From an uncultured bacterium (GTDB lineage: Bacteria; Patescibacteriota; Gracilibacteria; Absconditabacterales; Absconditicoccaceae), in NCBI GenBank assembly GCA_946611795.1, contig CAMOEC010000035.1, positions 1 through 34,431 on the forward strand: 34,431 nt of DNA, given 5' to 3'. The notes under the pieces are model-generated. The model did no database searches, was not told where the DNA came from, and worked only from the letters and a program-made list of their open reading frames with translations. Below, one piece after another: positions 10,972 to 21,774 of this stretch. The position numbers were made by a program, and so were the translations under genes. Each line of letters starts with the position of its first letter. Within the stretch, counting starts at the first letter, position 1.

Positions 10972-13194
10972 ATGAAAGGATTTTGGACAACGAGAAGAAT
11001 TGTTTTGACATTATTATTTGTAGTATGTCTTTTCTTTGTTTTATTTGTTGGAAGATCTTTTAATAAAGAAACTTTCGAGAGAGATTGGATTTTAACTCCA
11101 GATTGATTTAATTATTTTAGAAAGTGATTAGATATCTCTTGATGAACAAAACTTGTTTATAAGATTGATTATAGCAAGTATGAAGAGATTTATTCTGCAT
11201 GAGATTTAGCTGAGGCAAAAAAGAGTATCGAAGAAGTTATTTTGAGAAATATCGACTCTAGAATTTCTTCATTATGAGTAAGTGATTATAAGTCATATAT
11301 TCAAAAACTAGCTGATGAATCTCAAGTTGTTGTAGAAATCTGAGGTGTCGCAGATCTTGATCAAGCTAAAGAAATTATTGGTAAAACTGTTGAATTAGAG
11401 TTTAGATTGGCAAGTGATGATGATGTAACTCCAGAAACAATAGCACAAAGAAAGCAATTAGCTGAAAAAGTTAGAGCTGAAGCTGTTCTAAATCCTGATA
11501 AGATGGTTGAACTTTATGAGAATCAAGCATCTGAAAACATTTATGCACAAACAATTTCTTGAACATTAGCAGCTCTTCCTGAAATTTACAAAGAGAATGT
11601 AGAATTACTAAATACAATTCCTCTTAATCAAGTTTCAAATATCGTTGAAGGAACATATACTACATCTCTTTCTCAAGCTGAAGATGGTAGTGTAACAAGT
11701 GAAAATGTAGATTGATTCTTAGTATTCCGTGTTACAGCAAGAGATTCAGAAGAGAAAACAAGTTATTCTCCATCAGATATTATATCTGTAGCTAATCAAT
11801 TATGATATAAATATGATGTTGAAGATTTTAAAGAAGATAATTGAATAGCAGAAGGTGAATATAAAATAGATTGAGGTAAATTATTATATAATCTATGAAC
11901 AGGATCAGTTGAAGCTGATAAAAAAGCTTATAAGGTAAGAATTATTCAATTAGATAAGGAATCAACTCTTTGAAAAACAGGTGATGAAGTTGATCAAATT
12001 AATTCAGCATTTGATGCATTAGTTGCTTCAGTACAAGCTGATTTGAAAGCTAATCCTGAAATGGATGTTCAAACATGAACTGAATTAGCAAATGGATATC
12101 ATACAGAAGAATCTATTGAATCTTATGTTGGTGAATATGAACCAGCTGTTAAAGATGTAAAAGTTTATACAACTGCAACATCAACATATGTAGTATATAC
12201 TGATGATGTTAAGGAAGAAGGTGAAAGTATTTATTCTTTCTTAAAGATTGAATGAATTCAAGATGCTGCTGCATTTGAAGATACCTTAAAAAATCAAACT
12301 ACATATACAATAGATGAAATCTTTGTTCAAGATAGATTATTATGGAAAATTGCTCAAGGAAAAGATGGTAGTCCATTAAACTGAGCTTACTTCTCATTTG
12401 CAAGACCTGAAACTACTGAATTCTGAGAACCAAGTGTTGGAATTGAATTTAATGGAGCTTGAAAAGAAATCTTTTGTGAGGTAACTTCTCAAAATATTGG
12501 TAGAAGTATGTGAATCTTTATTTGAGGTGTCCCTGCTACAATTGCTACAATTCAAACTAGAATTTGTGATGGTAGAGCTCAAATTTCTTGAGGATTTGAT
12601 AAAGAAAAAGCTCAAGAAACTGCTAAAGAATTGAATTCATGAAATATGCCTGCTCCTTTGATTCTTTTACAAGAAGAAAAGGTTAGTCCTTCATTAGGAG
12701 ATTATGCATTCCAAGGAGCTTTAATTGCTACATTAGTTGGAATAATTGCTATTGTCTTATATATCTTCTTTATTTATGGACGAAGAAAAGCAATTGTAAC
12801 TGCTGCAACTATGGTAATGTTTATGGTTGTATTGGCTGCTTTCTTAAAGTTGGTTGATTATGCTCTTTCATTAAGTTGAATCGCTGCTATTATTCTTTCT
12901 ATAGGTATGGCTGTTGATGCGAATATTCTTATTTTTGAAAGAATGAATGAGGAAGTAAATGAATGAAAGACATATTTAGCTTCAATTAAATCCGCTAGAA
13001 AGAGAAGTTGGTCAGCAATTAGAGATGGTCAAATATCAACTTTGTTAATTTGATTATTACTATTCGCTTACGGTATTAATATGTTTAAGTGATTCGGATC
13101 AATGATTATCCTTACAGCTCTTATGACTATGTTTATAAATGTTCCATTTATTGAAGAAATGCTTGAGACTGTATATAGAGGAAAGAAAGATTAG
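10972..13194 (+). CDS. secD: protein translocase subunit SecD
   Basis: 740 residues, an RND-type subunit that uses proton motive force to help SecYEG export proteins. N-terminal TM at about 10-26, then KGLDISGGTKLVY (SecD motif at 52-60). The large extracellular P1 region carries VVVEIGGVADLDQAKEIIGKTVELEFR, and the five-helix RND bundle holds GMAVDANILIFERMNEE at about 645-661, with the conserved Asp of the proton path. It is longer than many SecD proteins because of a large extracellular insert (roughly residues 140-480). No SecF is fused or adjacent. It starts at ATG 10972 and not at an upstream in-frame Met near 10855, because MKGFWTTRRIVLTLLF is the family N-terminus. A strong terminator follows. 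Confidence 0.95.
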
Positions 13195-13212
13195 AAATTA
13201 GTTTAATATAGA

Positions 13213-13241
13213 AAAACATCTCCTTAATGGAGATGTTTTTT
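13213..13241. terminator. Rho-independent terminator, probably bidirectional
   Basis: AAAACATCTCC (13213-13223) and GGAGATGTTTT (13229-13239) form an 11-bp stem with a 5-base loop, with T-runs on both strands. It sits between convergent secD and the FemABX-type gene. Confidence 0.85.
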
Positions 13242-13255
13242 GTATATGATGTTTT

Positions 13256-14275
13256 TTAATGTTCTTTTTTAATTTTGTGTTTTAACCGAGTGAGGAATTT
13301 AAAGCTATAATAAAGAAGAGGATTTAGTACAAGGTCATAGTTTCAATAATATTCACATTTCATACCTCATAATGATTCTTTAAATTTACTTACTCAAACA
13401 AGTGGATGATCTGGGAATCCTGTAGGTGCTCATCCCATGAGGTCACAGAATTGGAATCAATGATCTCTTGCCCATTCAAACATTCAGTACTTTAAGTAAT
13501 GATGTCCTCAAAGGTTTGTATATTTTCTATCAGTGAATCAATAAAGATAAACAATAGTTTTTTCATGGAAGAGACAGATACTTCATGCAATAATGTCTCA
13601 ATCTAGTTCAGATACAAACATATTTCATCTTTTTGTTTTTGTGAGGATTCTAATAAGTTTATCATATTGTGATCTTGTGATTGTTGAAAAGCCTTTTCAT
13701 CATGCAGTGATTTGCCATTTATCAAAGAAAATATCGTAATCATAGAGATTTCATTCTCTTACTTTAACTCATTTTCTTATGGCTTTTTTTACTCTATCTG
13801 CACAACCATTATTCATTTCTTTTAATAGTTCTTCATCTGTTTTTTTTAGGTTGATTAGTATAGTTGTTTGAGGCATATTCTCTTTAAAAGAAACTTTTAA
13901 TCCTGTTTCTTTTTTGATTAATGCTCTTGTACGTAATCTCATTCATTTTACTTTCTCTACGATGTTTTGTTCTCTAGCCCAAGCATTATCAAAACTTGTT
14001 ATTTCATTAACAATACCGAGTTGGAAAAATATATTTCATCGACTTTTTCAGAATTGCTTTTTTAGTTTCTTAAGTTCTTTTCTTACCATGTTCCAGTTGT
14101 CTTCAGGTATCACTAGTCCCATAATTTGAAATTCTCTGAACTTAAATGGTCAGATTTTTTTTTCTTTAATAAGATAAAAATAATCCTTTCAGAAAAGATT
14201 AACGAAACCATATTGTTTTCTATAGATATCTATTTGAAGTGTCTTTCGAATTGGACTTTGATAAAGGGAATACAT
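13256..14275 (-). CDS. FemABX-family peptidoglycan aminoacyltransferase
   Basis: 339 residues. FemABX enzymes attach amino acids from aminoacyl-tRNA to the peptidoglycan stem peptide, working at the inner membrane face on lipid-linked precursors. The two GNAT-like halves are visible. The first runs from MYSLYQSPIRKTLQIDIYR through KKIGPFKFREFQIMGLVIP. The second includes TTILINLKKTDEELLKEMNNGC followed by VKKAIRKGVKV, then FDLMGAPTG-like and GVSKFKESLGGM segments near the end. The start at 14275 was chosen because it gives a family-like beginning and is the first ATG after an in-frame TAG. It lies 92 bases downstream of rsmI on the same strand. The transferred amino acid is unknown. Together with the non-DNPR MurE it hints at a Lys-like stem and a cross-bridge. 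Confidence 0.85.
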
Positions 14276-14367
14276 TGCATATATCTATATTTAAAACATT
14301 TTAGTTTTTATATTTGTTTTAAGATATTGATTTATGATGCTAATTCAAACAGAAACTTGACATCTTT

Positions 14368-15042
14368 TTATTTTATTGGATATAATCCAATAACAAATTC
14401 ACCTTTTATTTGGATTTCTTTTTTTTCAAATTTGTTTTTTAGCTCTTCAAAGCTACAAGTAATATGTTCTTCGAATAGTTTACTAATCTCTCTTGTCATT
14501 GATATTTTTCAAGAGTAATTGAGCTCATCTAATTCTTTTATTAATTTTTCTATTCTATGAACTGATTCATAAAAAAATGTTGGAATATCTCTTTCTATGC
14601 ATTCTTTTAGTGCTGTTTGTCTTCATTTTTTTTGTGGAAGGAATCCAATATAACAGAATGATGAGGTATCAAATCAAGATCAGACAACAGCAGGAATAAG
14701 CGCATTTGCTCCTGGAAGGATAGTATAAGGAAGATTATTTTCGCTACATATTTGTATAAGCTGTTTTCAAGGATCTGAAAGTCATGGAGTTCATGCATCA
14801 GAAAGCATTCAAATATCGTTCTCTTTTAATAGATTTAAGTAATGATTTAATTTTCCTTGATTTGTGAAACTTGTAAGAGAAAAAAATTGCTTATTTTCGT
14901 ATCAGATGTTAAGCATATTTAGTAATTTTTTTGTCGTCCTTGTATCTTCACAAATTAGAATTGGTAATTCTTTGAGTAAATTTAATGCTCTAATTGTGAT
15001 GTCATCTATATTTCAAATTGGTGTAGGGATAAGATAGAGCAT
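14368..15042 (-). CDS. rsmI: 16S rRNA (cytidine-1402 2'-O) methyltransferase RsmI
   Basis: Methylates the 2'-OH of C1402 in the 16S rRNA decoding centre, using S-adenosylmethionine. 224 residues, starting MLYLIPTPIGNIDDITIRAL, with ICEDTRTTKKL, then SDAGTPGLSDPG at about residues 81-92 (three of its four glycines are TGA), LPGANALIPAVVGSGF and YIGFLPQKKGR. The protein stops at GLYPIK, about 50-60 residues short of typical RsmI. The C-terminal helix-turn-helix-like extension found in many RsmI proteins is therefore missing. It is the upstream gene of a two-gene unit with the FemABX-type gene, divergent from secG. The family assignment is secure. Confidence 0.95.
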
Positions 15043-15208
15043 TGTGTTTTTTATTATAAAATATAACTTATTTATAAATACAATTATCTTTTTTTCAAGG
15101 CATTTCATCAGTTATTTTTTCACTCCCTTTGATAGCTTGAATTTTCTTAGCAAATCGTTAAACTCACTTTGTTATGAAAACTCTTTATTTTTTTGTTTGT
15201 TGTTTAAA

Positions 15209-15442
15209 ATGAGAACATTATTAATTGTATTAATGATTATCATTGGAATTATATTTGTATGAAGTGTTCTTCTTCAATCTCCAAAGTGAGGTGGTATTGG
15301 AATGTGAATTGGTTGAGCTTCAGCTGGTTGAAGTAATGAATATTGAAGCAAAAAAACAATGGAATGAAAATTAAAGATTATATCACTTTGTTGTGCTATT
15401 CTTTTTGTTATCATCGTTGTGGTTTATCCTTATGTTAAATAA
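15209..15442 (+). CDS. secG: protein translocase subunit SecG
   Basis: 77 residues, small partner of SecY/SecE in the plasma membrane. Two hydrophobic helices: the first at residues 2-25, and the second in the last 25 residues (KIISLCCAILFVIIVVVYPY). They flank the conserved loop LLQSPKGGGIGMGIGGAS, which is followed by GGSNEYGSKKTMEGK; most glycines here are TGA. Its stop overlaps the next start (taATG), so secG and the solute-binding protein are translationally coupled. With SecD in the window this confirms a working Sec system. Confidence 0.95.
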
Positions 15443-17664
15443 TGTGGTATCGTTCATATGAATCGAGCTCTCCTAAGAGAATTTTGACATATTTCTTTTG
15501 AGTGATTTGTGGATTTTGGGTCATAATCACCTCAATTCTTTGTTATCAATTTCTTAGTGATAATTGAGAAGTCGTAAGTAAAAAATGATGAACGTTTGTT
15601 GAAGCTATTTTTGATCAAATATCTTATTTGCCTTATTTAAAAAATGACTGACAAAGTGTTTTTTATCAGTCTTTTTTATTTGATTCTTGTATTGATTATT
15701 CAACGCTAAGTACTGAATGATTAGAAGGTACTAATTGTAAGATTATAACTCAAGATTATCAGACTTATTATGTATCAGTTGAATGAACTTGAAAGCAGTG
15801 GTCAGATGGTACTCCATGGTCAATAGATGATGTTTTCTTTACGTATGATAAAATTATCCGTCAAAATGCTTGGGAGATTAAGTCTTTGACATCATATCAA
15901 AGCCTTAAAGTAGAGAAAGAAGAATGACGTATTAAAATTACATTCCCAACAAGTACAACTGATAATAATTATTTCTTTACAAACTATATTTTACCAAATC
16001 ATATTTTATGAACTGCGTTATATTGAGATTATATTTGAGCTTTTGCCGCCGCTCCAATAACAAGTTCATGTGGTAAATTACAGCCAAAATCAAGTGATGA
16101 TCAAAGTTTGGTATTTAATCTTATGTGATGTGAAAATACTAAGTTATGATATTATCAGATTAAGAATTATGATAATTTTGAAGTGTTTTCTAAGTCTGTA
16201 ATTGAAGAGTGAAATAGAATTGTTGATATGTATGCACACCAACTTCAATTAGAAGATTATGCAAGAAGAAATATTATTAAAAGTGATATGTTGAGTTTCT
16301 TCTTTAATACTAAGTCTCCTAAAATGAAGGTTAGATTAAGAAGAGCTTTATGAGGACTTATTAATGCTAAATTCTATGTCTGAGATGAATATTGAAAATT
16401 CTTGAAAATGTATAGAGAACCTTTATTAACTTCTTTCTATTCAGATTGAAGTAATATTAAGGAGTTTATTAATCGCGTTTCATTAACTGAAAAGGATGAC
16501 TGAGTAGGAAAACAAGAATTAGAAGATAGTTGAGTACAAGTTTTGAAAACTCCAATTAGTATTAATTGAGTTGAGAGAAAGTTTATTTTCTATACTCCTA
16601 TTAGAACAGAAACCTTTAATTTTGAAATTAGATTCTCAAATCAATTTGAGAACATAAAAGTAACTGATTCTAAATGAAATCAATTTAGTCCTAAAAACTA
16701 TAAGAAAACCGATAAGAAGATTGTTTATCCATTAGAGGTTTGAAAGAATCTTAACCAATGATTAAATCAATATACAATTGTTTGAACAATTAAGTGAAAA
16801 ACTTATACGATTGCTAATATAGATTTATATATGATTAACATTGAGTGAACTCAACAAGTTGATGATCAAAATGATTGGAAGATTAAAGTTGTTTATTATA
16901 ATAATCTTGAATCTAATTTCTCAATAAAGCAATTTAAAAAGATTTTGGAGGATGCTTGAATCATTGAAAACTTTGTATTTGAACAAGTAAGCTCTCCAGA
17001 GGCATTGGAAGCAAAATTGATTATGGAAGATTATGATATTCTGTTGAATACAATCAATCTTTGAATGAAAAAAGATGTTTTAAGAATCCTTACTACAAGT
17101 GATGCTGCTGTTAATCCATCATTATATACTAATCCTAATTTAACAAGTTTGTTTAAGCAATATACAAAGGCTTCACAAAAAGATGAGATTATTGGACAAA
17201 TTAATGCTATTTATGCACAAGATATGCCGTTTGTAATTGTTTGATATCCATATTCATTTGTAAATTTGAAGAATGAGCTATTGGAGTCATCTCTATGAAC
17301 AAGTGGTTTCTTATATGAATTTACATGGAGAGATTATTTGTTAGAACATATTACCTTGATAAAATCAAAAAATTTAGATTTTTCAAAGTTGCTAGATTTC
17401 TGAGGATTCGTTTCTTATTTTAAGAATAAAATTAAGAATTCTTTTGATGGATTGAATATTAAGTTCTTTAAAAAAGAATCGTCTGAAGATGCTGTAACAG
17501 GAGAAGAAAATGGTTCATGAGATGTTATTACTAGTTGAGAGGTTGTGGAGAAAGTTAATACTTGAGAGGTCGTGGAGGAAGTTAATACTTGAGAGTATGA
17601 AATTATTGATAACTATGAGTGAAATTCAGATCCTTTTGCATGATTAATTCAACCGTTTAATTAA
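15442..17664 (+). CDS. membrane-anchored family-5 extracellular solute-binding protein
   Basis: 740 residues. An N-terminal TM helix at about 18-40 (FGVICGFWVIITSILCYQF) leads into a long periplasmic-type fold. The SBP_bac_5 hallmark WSDGTPWSIDDVFFTYDK lies at about residues 121-138, as in OppA/DppA and relatives. A second lobe follows around SPKMKVRLRRALGGLINAKF, the usual position of the AFD...AIDR block. The C-terminus adds a Gly/Glu/Val-rich tail with near-repeats of VVE(K/E)VNTGE. The family binds peptides, nickel or sugars for an ABC importer; no permease genes are adjacent, so the ligand is unknown. Being longer than the usual 500-600 residues and anchored by a TM rather than a lipoprotein box is odd. 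Translationally coupled to secG and followed by a terminator. Confidence 0.85.
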
Positions 17665-17683
17665 TTATTGAAAGATAAACAGA

Positions 17684-17718
17684 AAAGAGAGCTGATTTTT
17701 GTATCAGACTCTTTTTTT
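17684..17718 (+). terminator. Rho-independent terminator
   Basis: AAGAG..CTGAT (17685-17696) pairs with ATCAG..CTCTT (17703-17713) across a small internal loop, followed by a run of T. Confidence 0.75.
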
Positions 17719-17848
17719 ATATTGTCAATATATTAATCTATTCTTTAAAAAATAGATAGAAGAATCGTATCATGATATGTAATAATTCTTTTTTTAATTT
17801 AATTTTTTATGTATACTTAGGTTATCTTTTATTTTATTGAAGATATCT

Positions 17849-19810
17849 ATGTGAAAAATTAAGTATTTAGTAGTTCTAGCGCTGATTTTTTCTGTGTCTC
17901 CTTGTTTTGCTGTATGAGATGCAGTTGATTCAGATTTTACTAAAGATATTTCATTTAGAAATGCTATTGAGCAAGTATCATGATTAAAGAACTCATTGAT
18001 TATTTTTAAGCAAAGATTGGCTGAAATGGATGAGGCTTCTAAGGATAATCATGGCTGAGAATTAGATGACCAATATAAGGAGGTTAGATCTGAAATGGTT
18101 AAAGTTATTCAAGATATTAATGCATCTACTCAAAAGATGACTACCACAATTCAAACTCTTTATAGATTCAGAGAAGAATTACAAAAAAATGTAAAGGTAT
18201 TAGAGGAAACTAAATATCATTTAGAGGTTGCTAAAAAATATTTAAATCAACTTCTTTTTATGGTATATAAGATGGAAAGAGAAATTTATAATGAAACTTG
18301 AGATGAGGTGGATTTATTAAAGACTTTTGTAAAATCTGATGTTATGCCTCAATTGTTAGCATGAGATGATACTTTAAGAATTCTTTTAAATCAAATTAAT
18401 TCTTTATTACAAAAAACTTCTGCTCAAGAGCAGCAAAAGACTGATACTGTAAAGCGTTTAACAGAATTAAAAGTTTCTGCTCAAAAGTCTCTTGATTATT
18501 ATAAAACTGAAATGCAAAAACTTGATCAAAAGAGAGCTTATCTTATGAGTTTTATGCAACTTTATAGTGAGAAAAAATTACAAGATTATATTGATTTTGA
18601 TACTGCTTGAGATGAGTGAAAACTCCATAATTTAATTAATTGAATGGTTGCCGATATTGTTCAGAGAAAATATCTATGAACAAATGGCTTGTTATCAAAG
18701 ATTGCTGATTTAGATCATCATGTTGATAGCTCTGATAACGAAAATAGTGCAGTGGCTTGGCCAACCTATCCTATTACTCAAATTTTGACTGTTTTTAAAG
18801 ATCCTGCGTTTGAAAGAGAATATTGATTTAAGAATTTTTCAGTTAAATTATCTGTTGAACAAGGAACTCCTGTATATGCGATGAGAGATTGAGTTGTTTA
18901 TTATGTAAATAATTGAGTTTGAAATTTGAATTGGTTATTAATTTTACATACCGATGGATATGTTTCAACCTATGCATATCTTAGCACTATTTATGTTGAA
19001 CAATGAGATTATGTAAAAAGAGGACAAGTTATTGCTAAGAGTTGATGAGAAGCTTGAACTCAATGAGCATGATTTATTTCAAAAGGTGCTAATCTAACCT
19101 TTTCTCTTTTCAAAGATGGTGTTGCTATAGATCCTTTGACTGTATTGGATTTAAGTGTTGTTCAGGATAGAGAAACTGTACTTCCAGAAGAATATCGTTT
19201 AAAATATTTTAATGATCAGATGATTAGACCAATTGATGTATCTAATCTATCATTATTAAAGTGAGATACTGTTGATGTTAGAGCTCAAACATTCCTTAAT
19301 TCTTATGCTGTTTGAACATATAGAAATTTAGCATTTTGGGATGAAGTTGTGAAATGAACAAATATAGATAGAGATATGGTTATTTGTATTGCATTTGCTG
19401 AATCTACTTTATGAAGGTTCTTATCAACAGATAATAACATTGGTAATGTTTGAAATAATGATAGATGAGATCGTATAGCATATAATAATCCATATAATGG
19501 TGCGAGATTAATTCCTTTGACATTAAATAATAAGTATTTGTGAAATTATCATACTATTAAACAATTATCAAGATATTGAAACGAAGATTGAAAGATTTAT
19601 GCATCTAGTCCAATTAATTGGCAGTCTAATGTGCAAAAATGTCTTTCTAAGATTAAATGATTCTATATTCCTGAAGATTATCCATTTAGAACAGCTCCTA
19701 ATCCTAATTGAGTTGATAATGGAGAGATTGCAAATGGTGGATGAAATGAAATTAGTGCAATGATGAGTTGATCTGTGATGAAGAAAATTTGATGAGTTCC
19801 TGTTGAGTAA
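17849..19810 (+). CDS. EnvC/PcsB-like protein: coiled coil, dead M23 domain, lysozyme-like domain
   Basis: 653 residues. Signal peptide (MGKIKYLVVLALIFSVSPCFA), then about 230 residues of heptad-rich coiled coil. An M23/LytM-type domain at about 330-430 includes GTPVYAMRDGVVYYV, LLILHTDGYVSTYAYLS and GDYVKRGQVIAKSGG. All four zinc-site and catalytic positions are replaced: HxxxD is N..K, YAHLS is YAYLS and HLHF is NLTF, so the domain cannot be a zinc peptidase. A C-terminal lysozyme/transglycosylase-like domain follows, with the putative catalytic Glu at about 518 in IAFAESTLGRF and then NNIGNVGNNDRGD. Known EnvC and PcsB proteins use a coiled coil plus a degenerate or regulated LytM domain to activate wall hydrolases at division, under FtsEX. 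Here activator and glycan-cleaving enzyme appear fused. FtsEX is not in the window. Confidence 0.82.
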
Positions 19811-19828
19811 TTTTGCTTTCATAAATAA

Positions 19829-19855
19829 AAATAAGAGTCGTTATGACTCTTATTT
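19829..19855. terminator. bidirectional Rho-independent terminator
   Basis: AAATAAGAGTC (19829-19839) and GACTCTTATTT (19845-19855) form an 11-bp stem with a 5-base loop. It lies between convergent genes ending at 19810 and 19873. Confidence 0.85.
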
Positions 19856-19872
19856 CTTGCTTTTTGATATTT

Positions 19873-20628
19873 TTATTCCTTTGATTGTTTTGAGAATCCT
19901 TTAATAGCTTCTAATACTTCCATTGGAATCATCCAAATAGTTGTATTAGATTGATCAGAACTTAAATCGTTAATTGATTGAAGTGTCCTAAGATGTAAAG
20001 CACCAGGAGCTTCTGCAAGCATATTGGCGGCTTTTCTTAGATTCTCAGCACTTGCTAATTCTCATTCTGAAGTAATAATTTTTGCTCTCTTTTCTCTTTC
20101 AGCTTCGGCTTGTTTTCAGATTGTTCTTTTTAAATCATCTGGAATATTGATATCTTTAAGTTCTACTGATAGGATATCAACACCCCATGAATCAGATTTT
20201 GTATCAACGATTTTCTTAATTTTATCTGCTGCTTCTTCTCTTTTAGCAAGAAGTTCATCAAGTTCAAATTGTCATACAATATTTCTCATTGTTGTAAGAG
20301 CAAATTGAGTCATTGCATAGTCAAGATTTTTGACGTTAAGTACGGCTTTTTCTACTTGGTCTTCTTTAACTCTATAATAGATTACGGCATTTACTCAACA
20401 AGCAATATTATCTTTTGTCATTGCTTCTTGTGAAGGTAGATCAACAGCTTTTTCTCTGACATCAACATTGATTGTTGTTTCGATAATAGGAATTATAAGA
20501 TTTAGTCATGGAGTTAAAACTCTAGAAAATTTTCAAAGAGTTAAAACAACCTTTCTTTCGTATTGATTAACAACTCTGATCATTGTTAAGAATAGAAAGA
20601 TGATGATACATAGTAAAGTTCGTCACAT
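19873..20628 (-). CDS. SPFH/band-7 (slipin, stomatin-like) membrane protein
   Basis: 251 residues. One N-terminal TM helix (residues 3-16, LLCIIIFLFLTMI), then the SPFH domain. Motifs are VVNQYERKVVLTLGKFSRVLTPGLN, NVDVREKAVDLPSQEAMTKDNI, AVIYYRVKEDQVEKAVLNV, LDELLAKREEAADKI and GVDILSVELKDINIPDDL, followed by a helical AEAEREKRAKI segment. It oligomerises on the membrane in other bacteria and often works with an NfeD-like protease. No NfeD gene is adjacent. It is the second gene of a minus-strand pair with gatC, 25 bases apart. The role here is probably membrane organisation or protease control. Confidence 0.93.
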
Positions 20629-20653
20629 TATGTATGAATAGTGGATAAAACCT

Positions 20654-20926
20654 TTATTTTGTGAATGATGTTTTTACTCCTATTAAACTTCATTTTTGAT
20701 GAGTGCTGTTTTCTAGTAATTTCTTTGGATTCTCAAATGATTCTCAAGATGTGAAACAATTAAGTTTTTTTCATTCATTGTAATCTGATTTTTTAGATAC
20801 TTTTAATGCATCAAGAAAGTTTATAATACTATCCATATTTCCAAGGAATTTTTCTTTTTCTTCTGGTGTTAATTTTAATTTACTTAGTGTTGCTAAGTGA
20901 TCTAATTCTTTTTCAGTAATGCTCAT
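20654..20926 (-). CDS. gatC: Asp-tRNA(Asn)/Glu-tRNA(Gln) amidotransferase subunit C
   Basis: 90 residues. GatC links and stabilises GatA and GatB in the enzyme that amidates mischarged Glu-tRNA(Gln) and/or Asp-tRNA(Asn). The N-terminal pattern HLATLSKLKLTPEEKEKFL, then NMDSIINFLDAL, is diagnostic. The C-terminal half is less conserved and its glycines are TGA. gatA and gatB are not in the window, so the complex is encoded at scattered sites. First gene of a pair with the SPFH gene. Confidence 0.88.
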
Positions 20927-21086
20927 TTATGTTACTTTTGGATAAATATCTGATTTAGTGCTATTGATTATTATAAAAATAGCAAGAGATTTTTATAAAG
21001 AAAACATTTTCTAAAGAAAATCAGTTGATTTTTAATAGCTAATATTTATAAGACATAACAGTCTTATGTTTTTTTGATATTGATAT

Positions 21087-21160
21087 GGCACTATAGCTCA
21101 GCAGGTTAGAGCGCGCCTCTCATAAGGGCGAGGTCGGTGGTTCGAGTCTACCTAGTGCCA
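21087..21160 (+). tRNA. tRNA-Met(CAT), elongator type
   Basis: A 74-base cloverleaf with acceptor GGCACTA/TAGTGCC perfectly paired, D-stem GCTC/GAGC, anticodon stem CGCCT/GGGCG and anticodon CAT in loop CTCATAA. The TΨC arm is GGTGG-TTCGAGT-CTACC. The G1-C72 pair excludes the initiator. A CAT anticodon could also be tRNA-Ile with a lysidine-modified C34, which sequence alone does not settle. CCA is not encoded. Confidence 0.93.
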
Positions 21161-21221
21161 ATACTGTAGATCATCTCAAAAGTCATTCAAAAATATTTTA
21201 TTTATTTGCAAATGTTGTAAA

Positions 21222-21398
21222 ATGGCCGCAAAAAAGAAAAGTGGAGTAATTAAGGTTGCAATGGTTTGTAGTGAATGTAAGGCTACAAATTATTTTACAA
21301 GTATTAATAAAGCAGTTACTCCAAAACTTGCTCAACAAAAATATTGTAAGCATTGTAGAAAACATACTGAACATACTTCAAAAGAGAAGTTGAAGTAG
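21222..21398 (+). CDS. rpmG: 50S ribosomal protein L33, zinc-binding type
   Basis: 58 residues, a small protein of the 50S subunit. It has MAAKKKSGVIKVAMVCSECKATNYFTS with a first CxxC and KYCKHCRKHTEH with the second, so it is the zinc-ribbon (C+) form. It lies 61 bases after tRNA-Met and 34 bases before rpsP on the same strand, and the three are likely one transcript. Confidence 0.93.
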   Translation: MAAKKKSGVIKVAMVCSECKATNYFTSINKAVTPKLAQQKYCKHCRKHTEHTSKEKLK

Positions 21399-21432
21399 TA
21401 TTAAATTTTAGTTTTTTTATAACATTCTAAAC

Positions 21433-21732
21433 ATGTTAACAATTAGATTATCAAGACATGGAAGATCTAAGAGACCTTTTTATAGAATTGTTTTGACTGA
21501 ACATACAAAGTCTGCTAAGTTTTGATATAAAGAAGTTTTGGGTTCTTATGATCCATTGCATCATAAATTAGAAGCTGATGTTGAAGCTATTAAGACTTGG
21601 GTTTCAAAAGGTTCACAAATGTCTGAAAGAGTTGCTAAATTATTATACAAAGAAACAAATGATGCTCTATTTCAGAAATTCTTTGTAATGAGAGAAAGAA
21701 AAAGTTTACCAAAAAATGCAGATAAAGAGTAA
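21433..21732 (+). CDS. rpsP: 30S ribosomal protein S16
   Basis: 99 residues, cytosolic part of the 30S subunit. The N-terminus MLTIRLSRHGRSKRPFYRIVLTE is characteristic, followed by GYKEVLGSYDPL and VEAIKTWVSKGSQMSERVAKLL. The start at ATG 21433 gives the family N-terminus. A terminator overlaps the stop. Confidence 0.95.
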
Positions 21733-21756
21733 AAAATCCTTTAAGGATTTTTTCTT
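21732..21756 (+). terminator. Rho-independent terminator after rpsP
   Basis: The AAAAATCCT/AGGATTTTT hairpin with a 3-base loop and trailing T-run begins at the last base of the rpsP stop codon. Confidence 0.75.
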
Positions 21757-21774
21757 TTAAATTACAAAAATAAA

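Noticed and set aside
12646-12879. Apparent separate small two-TM gene
   Set aside because: It is an internal part of SecD in the same frame; the flanking TGA codons are glycines.
14126-14518. Plus-strand open frame of 130 codons
   Set aside because: Antisense to the FemABX gene start and the end of rsmI; low-complexity Phe/Ile/Ser composition typical of a shadow frame.
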